64,000 nucleotides of DNA from Streptomyces sp. NBC_01707 (GTDB taxonomy: Bacteria; Actinomycetota; Actinomycetes; Streptomycetales; Streptomycetaceae). Both the position numbers and the translations under genes were made by a program. This document shows positions 18,804 through 26,963 of the stretch, one piece after another. How positions within the stretch are numbered: position 1 is the first letter of the stretch; every line of letters begins with the position of its first letter. Location of the stretch: contig NZ_CP109190.1 in assembly GCF_041438805.1 (NCBI RefSeq), positions 4,960,001 to 5,024,000 of the forward strand, written 5' to 3'. Under the pieces are notes generated by a model, which was not told the DNA's origin, searched no databases, and saw nothing but the letters and a program-made list of their open reading frames with translations.

Positions 18804-21013
18804 ATGACGCGATCTGCACGCACCCTCTCCCGCCGCGCCCGAAGACGCGCGGCCTCCGCCTCGGCCGCCCTGGCCGCCCTGCTCCTCGCCACCCCAGCCG
18901 CCGCTCACGCCGTCCCACTGCAGGCGACGGGAGCGCACACGGTGGCGTTCGCCGTGAAGCCGGGCAGCGGTGTCCCGATCGCCGCCGTCACGGTGTTCAA
19001 CCGAACCACCTGGCAGGCATACGCACTTGGCGGCAACACGCGTACCACCCTGGCGCCGGGCAGCTACGTCGCCGTCGCGACGGCCGCGACGGGCAGCGCA
19101 GGCTACCTGATAGTGCGCACCTTCAACGTGTCGACGGCCGCACAGACCGTGACCTTCGACCCGAGCGCCGCCAAGAACGTCGTCCTGCACACCGACGACA
19201 CGGCCGCTGAGCGGACCGGTATCCGCGCAACCCTCGGCACGGGCAGTTCCGGCACGGTGTCCGCACCCGTCGCCCGCGACCTGCGTGTGACGCCGTTCAG
19301 CGTGCCGGGGCTGTCCCTGGCCGTCCATGAGATGCAGCAGCGTGTGGGGAGTTCGCAGGCATCACCTACGCCGTACGTGTACGACCTGGAACACGTCTGG
19401 AAGGACACGCTGCCCTCGACGACCACGCTGAAGTGGAACCGCACCCAACTCGGCGCCGAGTCCGTCGTCGTGCACGGGCCGGGGACACGGGCACCGACCT
19501 TGCTGAACAGCACGTCGTGGGCGCCCGATCAGCTCAGCGCCCCGGTCACCGGCGCCGGGAAGTTCACCTGGTACGCCAGCCCGAAAGCGCACCTGATCGG
19601 CAGGCTGGAGTCCGGGACGGGCGGCTACGCACTGGGATACTACGACAACCCGGTCGGCCGGACCGAGACTCTCACCGTCGGGACGGCCCCGGTGCAACCG
19701 TCCCGCGGCTACACCACGCTCAGCGGAAATGTGCTCACCTCGGACGAAAACCTCCCTGGTGACCAGACCGGCGCGTACCAGAGCGACTTCGCCCAACTGT
19801 CGGAGAGCACGGTCCTGACACAGGGGGACAGGACCTGGACGGCCGGCGACCGGCAGCGCCTCACCACCGAGAACTCCCGAACGGGCCCCAGGAGTTCACC
19901 CTCGTCCACACCATGGTCGCCACCTCCGCCTCGTACCGGCTGTCCACGCGCACCCAGGACGTCTGGAGGTTCCGGGCCGATCCGTCCGGCAGTTCGGCCG
20001 CACCCCTGATCGACCCGGTCCTCGCGGCATCGGGACTGGACGCTTTCGGCCACGTGGGAACCGGGCCGGTCACCCTCTCGGTGTCCGCGACCAGCCGGCT
20101 CGGCAGCACGGCCGGTGCCGTCACCGTGACCGGCATCGCCTGGTCCGCCGACGACGGCGCCCACTGGACCGACCTGCCCGTGACCGCAGGGCCGAGAACG
20201 GGCACCGCCACGGCACGGCTGACGGCTCCCGCCACAACTCCCTGGGTCTCGCTTCGGGTCACCGCCACCGACGCGCTCGGCAACACCGTGACCCGGACTC
20301 TCACCCGCGCCTTCGGTGGCCCCGCAGCCGCGCCCGAGGGACACACCGGGGCGCTGGCGATCAGCAACGTCAACATTGAGAACGTCGCGCTCGTGGCCAC
20401 GGGGAACCAGGAACTGACCGCTGATTACACCCTGACCGACCCGTCCGGTACGGCCGCCGCTGACCTCGTGTTGTACCACGGCTCCTACGACCGCCCCACC
20501 GGGATGCTCATCGAGCCTTCACGTCCGGTCTGCACCCCGCTCTCCGCGAAGGCCCAGCGGTGCACGGCCACGCTGAGCACGCAGGACCTGCTCCGCCTCG
20601 GCGCCGCCAACGCAGGTACCTGGCACCTCGCGGTCGTGGCCGACTCGGCGACGGGCCACGTGGAGGACCATGACGTCGCAACGGTGACCCTGGTACGCAA
20701 GGCTCACCTGAGTACGGTCGACGTCACACCCGAGCCCGTCACGAAGGGCGGTCGGATCACCGCGACGGGGACACTGACCCGCGACGACTGGGACGGCACC
20801 ACGCCCTCCGGATACGCCGGGCGCACGGTCAAGCTCCAGTTCTGCAAGGGGACGTCGCCCTGGACGACCGTGGCGACGGGCACCACCGATGCCGGCGGCA
20901 GGGTGCGGATCGGCGCCCCGGCGCCCTCCGGGAACGGCAGATACCGCCTCGCGTACACCGGCGACCCGGGCGGACCGACCCTGTCGGGCACGGACGGCGT
21001 CACCGTGCGCTGA
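18804..21013 (+). pseudogene. Secreted multi-module protein gene interrupted by one frameshift
   Basis: Two overlapping frames, 18804-20009 and 19913-21013, clearly form one protein of about 736 residues. The signal peptide is at 1-37 (RRARRRAASASAALAALLLA, ending AHA). The first frame carries beta-rich modules with HTVAFAVKPGSGVPIAAVTV and a metallo-protease-associated look. At about 19884-19889 (GGGCCCC) the frame changes. Adding one C would give TGPQEFTLVHTMVATSAS and read straight into the second frame. That frame ends with the same two modules as the protein at 17577-18416 (ISNVNIENV..., then VTPEPVTKGGRITATGTLTR). A real one-base deletion or a sequence error in the C run are equally possible. 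An AGGA ribosome site precedes the ATG at 18804. Function unknown. Confidence 0.78.
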
Positions 21014-21052
21014 CCAGCCGCCTCACCCATCACCCAAGGCCCCGACCCGCCA

Positions 21053-21072
21053 CCCCGCCCCGGCGGGCGGGG
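21053..21072 (+). terminator. Hairpin after the frameshifted secreted-protein gene
   Basis: Stem CCCCGCCC and GGGCGGGG with a CGGC loop, 40 bp after the stop. No T tract follows. Confidence 0.6.
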
Positions 21073-21591
21073 CCCTCCGCGTGGCACCCGCTCGCGGGTG
21101 CGTACCGGCGGCGCCGGGCGGAAGGCGAGCACAGCGACCCAAGGTGGCTGCCCGGCCAAGTTGCTTCGGGATGAGGGAGTCCCACGCCATAGCCGTCCCC
21201 GATTCGTGCAGCAGTCCCTTGCTCGGCCTCGCCGCAGCCCTGTGCTGCTACAAGCGATACGCCCGCCTCACCACATAGGACACCGTCTTAGTCTGTCCAG
21301 CCGATATGTCCACGGCGGCAGCCTTGTAGAGGGCTCCGGATCGACCACCCGCACTCCACGGTCGACCAATTCACCACCAGAGAAGCCTGCGTTGTGGACT
21401 CCCATCCCGACCGTCTTCGACCCGGGCGGACCCGAACAGTCGTGGCCCAGGGCGCCAAGGTCATTCGCACAGTGGCTAGTTGAGTGGGCTGCACGGGTGC
21501 GGTGATCTCGTCGAAGCCGTGTTGGTGGATCGTCAGGATGTCGTCGGCGAGCTCCGGGCCCATGGCTGCGACGCGTACTCTCCTGGCGCGG
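21073..21591. other. Intergenic region before arsC
   Basis: About 520 bases. Open frames exist on both strands, for example 21288-21563 minus, which begins GPELADDILTIHQHGFDEI. None has a convincing ribosome site plus family resemblance. The piece ending at 21563 may be a remnant of a gene once downstream of arsC. Nothing firmer is seen. Confidence 0.35.
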
Positions 21592-22014
21592 TCACGCTTG
21601 CCCCGCCGGGGCGATCTCGTCGATGAGACCGCGGATGCGCCTCTCGATCTCGTCGCGGATGGGGCGGACAGCGTCGACTCCTCGCCCAGCCGGGTCGGGG
21701 AGCGCCCAGTCGAGGTAGCGCTTGCCGGGGAAGACAGGGCAGGTGTCGCCGCATCCCATCGTGATGACCACGTCCGATGCCCGGACGGCCTCCACGGTCA
21801 GCACCTTGGGCGCCTCCGCCGAGATATCGATGCCCAACTCCGACATTGCCTCCACGACCGCGGGGTTGATCGTGTCGGCGGGCGCCGACCCGGCTGATCG
21901 CACCTGTACGCGGTCGCCCGCGAGGTGGGTGAGGTACGCGGCGGCCATCTGGGAACGCCCGGCGTTGTGGATGCATACGAACAGCACGGACGGACGCTCG
22001 GCAGGGGTGCTCAT
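21592..22014 (-). CDS. arsC: Arsenate reductase, low-molecular-weight phosphatase type
   Basis: A 140-residue cytosolic enzyme that reduces arsenate to arsenite. The P-loop CIHNAGRSQMAAAYL has the catalytic Cys at residue 14 (CxxNxGRS type). Further along, MGCGDTCPVFPGKRYLDWAL supplies the redox cysteines, followed by the catalytic DPAGR Asp. This arrangement is that of the thioredoxin- or mycothiol-dependent ArsC families; which reductant is used is not readable. The ATG at 22014 overlaps the aquaporin gene stop by 4 bp, so arsR-aquaporin-arsC is one coupled operon on the minus strand. Confidence 0.93.
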   Translation of the reverse strand: MSTPAERPSVLFVCIHNAGRSQMAAAYLTHLAGDRVQVRSAGSAPADTINPAVVEAMSELGIDISAEAPKVLTVEAVRASDVVITMGCGDTCPVFPGKRYLDWALPDPAGRGVDAVRPIRDEIERRIRGLIDEIAPAGQA

Positions 22015-22757
22015 GACAGGTGCCTTTCCGGGTGGAGTTGGGGTTCGCCCTGACGAGGGACGGTGCCGGCCTCAGCGGGTGCCGGGCGTCCGAACACCGC
22101 AGTCATCAGCCCCAGCCCCAGCGCAGCGCCGACCAGTTGGGCCACGATGAACGGGCCGAGCGAGCCGGGTGCGATGCCGGCGAAGGTGTTGGTGAAGGCC
22201 CGGCCGATGGTGACGGCCGGATTGGCGAACGAGGTGGAGGAGGTGAACCAGTAGGCCGCGCCGATGTAGGACGCCACGGCGACGGGGCCGAAGTGGGCGC
22301 GGCCGGTGCGGGACAGTCCGAAGATCAGCAGGACAAGTCCGGCGGTCGCAACCACCTCGCCCAGCCACAGGTGGCCGGCGAAGCGGTCATGGGCGGACCA
22401 CTGCACAACGGGCCTGCCGAACATGGCGTCGGCCACGAGGGAACCGGCGATTGCTCCCGCGATCTGGGCCGGGACATACGCGGCAACGTCCCGTGCGGTC
22501 AGCCCGTCACCGCCGCGGCGGCCGGTGAGCCACGCCCCGAGCGTGACCACCGGGTTGAAGTGGGCGCCGGAGACCGGCCCAAGCAGCGCAATGAGCACGC
22601 CCAGGCCGAAGACCGTGGCCAGCGAATTGGCCAACAGTTGCACACCGACGTCCCGGGTCAGCTCGGTGGCCTGGATTCCGGAGCCGACCACAACCGCGAC
22701 CAGGGCGGCCGAGCCGACGGCTTCAGCGAAGGCCCGGCGCCCCAGGGGGGCGCTCAC
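22011..22757 (-). CDS. Aquaporin-family channel in an arsenic operon (AqpS-like arsenite channel)
   Basis: A 248-residue MIP-family channel with six membrane helices and the two half-helices. The first pore motif is NPV (HFNPVVTLG, N68), a variant of NPA. The second is a regular NPA (FANPAVTIGRAF, N179, with the selectivity-filter Arg at 186). In known arsR-aqpS-arsC operons the channel lets arsenite leave down its gradient after ArsC reduces arsenate. The same order here supports that role by context. No Acr3 or ArsB pump is present in the operon or nearby. It overlaps arsR (4 bp) and arsC (4 bp). Confidence 0.88.
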   Translation of the reverse strand: MSAPLGRRAFAEAVGSAALVAVVVGSGIQATELTRDVGVQLLANSLATVFGLGVLIALLGPVSGAHFNPVVTLGAWLTGRRGGDGLTARDVAAYVPAQIAGAIAGSLVADAMFGRPVVQWSAHDRFAGHLWLGEVVATAGLVLLIFGLSRTGRAHFGPVAVASYIGAAYWFTSSTSFANPAVTIGRAFTNTFAGIAPGSLGPFIVAQLVGAALGLGLMTAVFGRPAPAEAGTVPRQGEPQLHPERHLS

Positions 22758-23134
22758 GTGGTCGTCTCAGCTGTCTGCGACGTCTTCAGGAACGCGGCGA
22801 GCCGGTCGAGGGTGGCGGGCAGTGCCCAGTAGTAGACCCACGTACCCCGCCGCTCGCAGTCGATCAGGCCGGCCTGGCGCAGGAGCTTGAGGTGATGCGA
22901 GATCGTCGGCTGGGCCAGGTCGAAGGCCGGGGTCAAGTCGCACACGCAGACCTCACCGCCCGCCCGTGAAGCGATCATCGACAGCAGACGCAGCCGTACC
23001 GGATCGCCCAGCGCCTTGAACAGCTTCGCCAGCTCCACGGCCTGATCCTCGTCCAGGGGCGCGGACACCAGCCCCGGGCAGCACGCGCCGTTCTCGTCGC
23101 TCTGCCCGATCACCGCAAGCTCTTGATTCGACAT
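22754..23134 (-). CDS. arsR: Arsenic-responsive ArsR-family repressor
   Basis: A 126-residue winged-helix repressor. The core reads LFKALGDPVRLRLLSMIA and TISHHLKLLRQAGLIDCERR. Residues 61-67 are EVCVCDL, with Cys63 and Cys65 at the start of the recognition helix. This is the classical As(III)-sensing CxC site of ArsR. An additional CC pair (18-19) near the N-terminus may complete the site. The ATG at 23134 is first of arsR-aquaporin-arsC. It very likely controls itself and the divergent arsI gene through the shared 79-bp promoter region. Confidence 0.94.
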   Translation of the reverse strand: MSNQELAVIGQSDENGACCPGLVSAPLDEDQAVELAKLFKALGDPVRLRLLSMIASRAGGEVCVCDLTPAFDLAQPTISHHLKLLRQAGLIDCERRGTWVYYWALPATLDRLAAFLKTSQTAETTT

Positions 23135-23213
23135 GCTTCTATATTGACACCCTTCGATTCAAGTCGCAAGCTTGCATCGACAGACATCAATGCAAGTCGA
23201 TAGGAGCCCCGCC
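23135..23213. promoter_or_regulatory. Divergent arsR / arsI promoter-operator region
   Basis: A 79-bp AT-richer spacer. It contains TTCGATTCAAGTCG (23153-23166), the palindrome GCAAGCTTGC (23166-23175) and a partly related ATCAATGCAAGTCGAT (23186-23201). These TCGATN-CAAGTCG-like repeats are the probable ArsR sites. The exact operator cannot be fixed by reading. Confidence 0.65.
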
Positions 23214-23687
23214 ATGTCCCGTGCTCAGCTCGCCCTGCGCGTCAGCGACCTCGAAGCATCGATCGCCTTCTACTCGAAGCTCTTCGGCGCCGAACCGGCC
23301 AAGCGGCGCGAGGGCTACGCCAACTTCGCCATCGCCGAGCCCCCGCTCAAGCTCGTCCTGATCGAGGGCGAGCCGGGACAGGAAACCCGCATGGATCACC
23401 TCGGCGTCGAGGTCGAGACCGTCGAACAGGTCAACGCCGCCACCAGCCGCCTGAAAGACGCCGGCCTGGCTACCTTCGAGGAGAACGACACCTCCTGCTG
23501 CTACGCCCTCCAGGACAAGGTGTGGGTCCACGGCCCCGGCCAGGAGCCCTGGGAGGTCTACGTCGTGAAGGCCGACGCCGACGCCCTCGGTAAGAGCGCC
23601 GGCGTTCACGCGACGGGCGACGGATGCTGCACCGGCCAGGCCGCGGAAGAAGCCCCGGCAGCAGCGGGCTGTGCTTGCGGTCAGTGA
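23214..23687 (+). CDS. arsI: ArsI/CadI-family dioxygenase (C-As lyase type)
   Basis: A 157-residue vicinal-oxygen-chelate protein. It starts MSRAQLALRVSDLEASIAFY and has the metal-ligand candidates His62 (MDHLGVEVE) and Glu114 (PWEVYVV), plus the vicinal pair Cys95-Cys96 (NDTSCCYALQDKVW) that defines ArsI/CadI. The Cys-rich C-terminus (GDGCCTG and GCACGQ) probably binds metalloid. Known ArsI enzymes cleave the C-As bond of trivalent methyl or aromatic arsenicals, while CadI is cadmium-induced. The arsR neighbour favours arsenic. The ATG at 23214 follows ATAGGAGCCCC, a good ribosome site; an upstream in-frame start at 23172 is poorer. Confidence 0.88.
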   Translation: MSRAQLALRVSDLEASIAFYSKLFGAEPAKRREGYANFAIAEPPLKLVLIEGEPGQETRMDHLGVEVETVEQVNAATSRLKDAGLATFEENDTSCCYALQDKVWVHGPGQEPWEVYVVKADADALGKSAGVHATGDGCCTGQAAEEAPAAAGCACGQ

Positions 23688-23836
23688 TTCGAACGATTGG
23701 CTGGAGGCCCTGTCGCCTAGAGCGGGAACTCACAGGCGCTTCGGCTACTCGCGGAGGCTCCGACCACCGGACGCCGGAGTCGGCATCCCGCAGGTCGGAC
23801 CACAACTCGCGCCACCCCGCACCTGAAGCGGATGGC

Positions 23837-23861
23837 GCAGGTTCGAGTCCTGCCGGGGCCC
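23837..23861 (+). other. Possible tRNA 3'-end remnant / attachment-site relic
   Basis: GCAGG-TTCGAGT-CCTGC forms a perfect T arm with the invariant TTCGA loop. It is followed by CGGGGCC, the length of an acceptor-stem strand. The 5' half of a tRNA is not present. Such tRNA ends mark att sites of actinobacterial integrative elements, but no integrase is in the window, so this stays tentative. Confidence 0.35.
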
Positions 23862-23946
23862 TCGAGTCCTCCCGGGGCCCCAGCGTCAAGGGCCCGGACC
23901 GATCACGCTCCGAGGCCCATGGAGAACAGTTCGGTGTCATATGAGC

Positions 23947-23978
23947 GGCCGGTCCCGCCGAACAGGCAGGGACCGGCC
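23947..23978 (-). terminator. Terminator of the minus-strand FG-GAP gene
   Basis: A perfect 10-bp stem, GGCCGGTCCC and GGGACCGGCC, around a 12-base loop, 27 bp beyond the stop of 24006-25463. Confidence 0.75.
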
Positions 23979-24005
23979 GTCGTCCGCAGGGATGCACTCA
24001 CCTGG

Positions 24006-25463
24006 TCAGTGGGTGAAGGGACCGCTGAGCGTGGTGTACGGCAGCTTGAGCGAGATCACGGTGTACGACTTCGAGCCGGTGCCGATGGTCCCGGACGTCG
24101 AGCCCTTCAGCATGTGGACAAGGCCCGACCGGGTGCTGTCCAGCCAGTCGTTCGTGTCCACCATGAGGTCGGCGCGGCTATCCCGGGTGTAGTCGGTGAG
24201 CTTGAGGTTCCGTCCGAAGTAGTCGTCGTTCTCGACGGCGCCCGCGACACCGGAGGTGTTCTGGTCGTACGCCTTGGCTCCGGTCCCGGACAAACCTCCT
24301 GCACGGCCGAGCAGCACCGTGACCATGCCACCCTGGCGCTTGCCCGCCAAGTCCTCGCCGGGGGCCCCGATGGCGAGGTCCGCGTATCCGTCGCCGTTGA
24401 CGTCGCCGGCGGCGACGGCGGCACCGAAGTAGTCCTCGTTCTCCGAAGCGCCGGGTACGCCCGCCGTGTCCTGAGTGAACTTCACCGGTTTGCGTGCCGT
24501 GTTCGGCCCGGCGGAGCCGCCGTACTGGACTGTGACGTAGCCCCGTTCCCCGTCCGGCTGCTCGTAGCCGCGGCCGATGGCGAGGTCGCCGTAGCCGTCC
24601 TTGTCGAAGTCGCCGATGGTGGTTATGGGGCCGCCGCCGATCTGGTGACCGGCATCGTCGGGCACGCGCATCTCACCGGCGCGCCGGATGAAATCGCTGC
24701 CCCCGCGGTGGAAATAGGCACGCAGGTCGACGTCGGCGTAGCCGTCTTGGAGATCGCGGCCAAGGATGTACAGATCAGTGGCGGCATCGGCGGTGACCCG
24801 GCCTGCCACCAGCTGGGAGGCGTCCAGATAGCCGTAGCCGTCGCCGAGGGACTGCCAGCCGCCGCTTCCGCCGGTGCGGGTGAACGGGCCCTTGAGCAGG
24901 ACGACACCAGCACGGCTGCCGCTGAGAGCGGTGAGGTCCTGGTCACCGTCGCCGTCGAAGTCGCCGGCCACGACGTCCAGCCCGAACCGGTCCCCTTGGC
25001 CCGGGTACTCCGACGCGACGGGCGAGTGGAAGACAGTGCCGGAACCGAGGCCCTTGGCGCCGCCCCAGACGACGGTCAGCCCCCCGCGGTCCTGGATGTC
25101 GCCGACGTCCTCGCCCGGTGAGGCGACGACCAGGTCGGCGTAGCCGTCGCGGTCGAGGTCGGCGCTGGTGGCGGCGAATCCCCAGTCGTCACCCTGCTCC
25201 ACCGCGCCGGGTATGCCGGTCGAGTCCTGATGGATGGTCTGGACTCGTGTGCCGAGGCCGGTCGACGTGCCGTAGACGACGGTGACCCTGCCGTCCTTGC
25301 CATACGCCCCGCCGAGCATGACGAAGTCGCGGTATCCGTCGCCATTGAAGTCGTCGGCCAGCTTGGCGGAAGCCGCGACCGCCGAGGGGGCAGCGACGAG
25401 CGGGCCGCAGACCGCTGCCGCCAGCGCCGTGGCGATGACGAGGACGATACGTGTGACGCGCAT
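24006..25463 (-). CDS. Secreted FG-GAP repeat protein (distant paralogue)
   Basis: A 485-residue exported protein. Signal peptide at about 1-32 (MRVTRIVLVIATALAAAVCG, ending AVAA). Calcium-loop motifs include DDFNGDGYRDFVM, DLDRDGYADLVV, DFDGDGDQDLTA, DFDKDGYGDLAI, DVNGDGYADLAI and DYTRDSRADLMV. One central blade is degenerate (TADAATDLYIL). Same plan as the two FG-GAP proteins at 8.3-11.3 kb but clearly diverged, so not a recent copy. The ATG at 25463 follows GGAGAACC; an upstream in-frame GTG reading adds 18 residues that spoil the signal peptide. A calcium-stabilised surface or secreted beta-propeller is expected; the ligand is unknown. Confidence 0.88.
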   Translation of the reverse strand: MRVTRIVLVIATALAAAVCGPLVAAPSAVAASAKLADDFNGDGYRDFVMLGGAYGKDGRVTVVYGTSTGLGTRVQTIHQDSTGIPGAVEQGDDWGFAATSADLDRDGYADLVVASPGEDVGDIQDRGGLTVVWGGAKGLGSGTVFHSPVASEYPGQGDRFGLDVVAGDFDGDGDQDLTALSGSRAGVVLLKGPFTRTGGSGGWQSLGDGYGYLDASQLVAGRVTADAATDLYILGRDLQDGYADVDLRAYFHRGGSDFIRRAGEMRVPDDAGHQIGGGPITTIGDFDKDGYGDLAIGRGYEQPDGERGYVTVQYGGSAGPNTARKPVKFTQDTAGVPGASENEDYFGAAVAAGDVNGDGYADLAIGAPGEDLAGKRQGGMVTVLLGRAGGLSGTGAKAYDQNTSGVAGAVENDDYFGRNLKLTDYTRDSRADLMVDTNDWLDSTRSGLVHMLKGSTSGTIGTGSKSYTVISLKLPYTTLSGPFTH

Positions 25464-26095
25464 GGTTCTCCGTTGTCCGATAGTGGGCGGTGGCGCTTGA
25501 ACTGCGATCTTCGACATGTACGGACGCCCAATGGTTGTACGTCAATGACGGACGTGGTCGCTGTGCGGCGGCGTCAGCCGTCTGTAGGGCCGTCCGAGGC
25601 CGCGCGCCACCATCCAGCGGCGACCACAACGACCATGTCTCCCCCTGCCCACACCACCCCGACCGGCATTGACCCACCTCACCGAGACCGGAGGCAAGAC
25701 CCCGAGGATCTGTATGCGTCATGCAGTATGGGGATCGATCTGGAGCTGCGTTCATCGCGGCTGATGCGCAACTGGCGCAAGTCCAGCGCAACACCCCTGC
25801 GGAGCTCTTACGGGCACGGCGCCGCGTTGGCCGATGCACTCGGCATTGACTGTTCGGCAGCCTACGACGATCCATGTGAGGCGCTACCCGGCCTGTCGCG
25901 GCATGCGGGCCGGGTGTCCAACTGCGCTGCAACGGCCCCGCACCAAGGCACACAACCGCGGACGCTCGCAGACGGTCCGCCCAGCTCACGAGTGGCTTGG
26001 CCGCAGGTCGCAGGGTAGCCCGCACTGCTTCGGGACGATGAGGTCCGCGCCCCATCCTCCACGACGGATGCCAGGCGCGTGTCCGGCCTGATCCT
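25464..26095. other. Intergenic region, possible decayed coding sequence
   Basis: About 630 bases. Short protein-like stretches can be read on the plus strand near 25720-25850 (GAAFIAADAQLAQVQRNTPA), but frames break and no family is recognised. The first bases hold the promoter side of the FG-GAP gene. No gene is supported. Confidence 0.35.
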
Positions 26096-26440
26096 TCAGG
26101 AGCAACCGCAGGACCAGGTGTAGGCGATGAACAGGGTGACCACGGCGAACGTGGCCGCCGCCACGCCAGCCAGCCGCCCGCGCCGCCCCGGCCTGGCGGG
26201 ACGAAGCAGCTCCCAGCCGCCATAGCCGACGAAGGCCAGCAAGGCACCCCCTGCACCCCCGGTGGCAAGCGGACTGCGCTCCCATCCCCAGACAGACGCC
26301 AGAGCAAGACCCACCGCAGCAAGGCAGGCGACCACCGTCAGCACTACCTCTCCGGCGAGCTCCCCCAGGAGTTCTTTCAAGAACGAGCCAGTGCCGCGGA
26401 TCACGCGTAGGACACGACTTCGAGCCACACGAACAGCCAC
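26096..26440 (-). CDS. Small integral membrane protein of unknown function
   Basis: A 114-residue protein with three predicted membrane helices (LAGEVVLTVVACLAAVGLAL, GGALLAFVGYGGW and AGVAAATFAVVTLFIAYTW), a basic N-terminus (RVARSRVLRVIR) and a short C-terminal CGCS. The GTG at 26440 is the start. No family recognised. Helix pattern and GC3 support a real gene, but it stands isolated in a region of degenerate sequence. Moderately sure of the gene, unsure of function. Confidence 0.55.
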   Translation of the reverse strand: MAVRVARSRVLRVIRGTGSFLKELLGELAGEVVLTVVACLAAVGLALASVWGWERSPLATGGAGGALLAFVGYGGWELLRPARPGRRGRLAGVAAATFAVVTLFIAYTWSCGCS

Positions 26441-26963
26441 GCACCCCCAGAGCCAGTCTCGAATGATCGGACTCTACGAAATCGCGATGCGTCGGGGAAG
26501 AGCGATCAACGCCATCTGTTCAGTAGCGGAGTACCGCGACCACAGCGTCCAAGCACGAAGGCCGGCGACCAACAGCGCCCGGCAGCGACCTCAACGACCA
26601 GATCTCCGATCCACTCCGAGCTACGGATCAGAAGGCCTCTGATATCGACGGCTGACCTCGACGACGCCGGACGGGGCGTACGCCGGCATCTCTGTCCGGT
26701 CCGGCCCTGACACCAGTCACCGGCAGCGGCCGGAGCGGACTCGGATCGAACTCCTGGAGCGGATGTCATCGCAGCACGGAGCGCCCTCCCCGGGCCGTCT
26801 CGGGCCTGAGCCGCCGTGCGCTCGTGCCCCCCTTGCCTTCACACGTGCCGTGGCCTGCCATTACTGTTCCGCTGCTGCCGTAAGGACGACGCATACGATG
26901 CCGTCCCTTCGCCTCAGGGGAGAGGCCCGGTGGCCTTTCATTCACTTTGGGGGCACATTGAAC
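26441..26963. other. Intergenic region upstream of the cell-wall-binding repeat gene
   Basis: About 520 bases. No supported gene. Open frames on both strands lack family resemblance. The end holds TTTGGGGGCACATTGAAC directly before the ATG at 26964, which includes a G-rich ribosome site. Confidence 0.4.

Larger units (their letters stand above)
23688..24005. other. Intergenic region with a tRNA 3'-end-like segment and a terminator
   Basis: About 320 bases without a gene. It holds a tRNA T-arm-like sequence (23837-23853) and the terminator of the minus-strand FG-GAP gene (23947-23978). Confidence 0.5.

Noticed and set aside
21288-21563. 91-residue minus-strand ORF downstream of arsC
   Set aside because: No ribosome site, no known family; may be a remnant. 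Kept only as an intergenic note.
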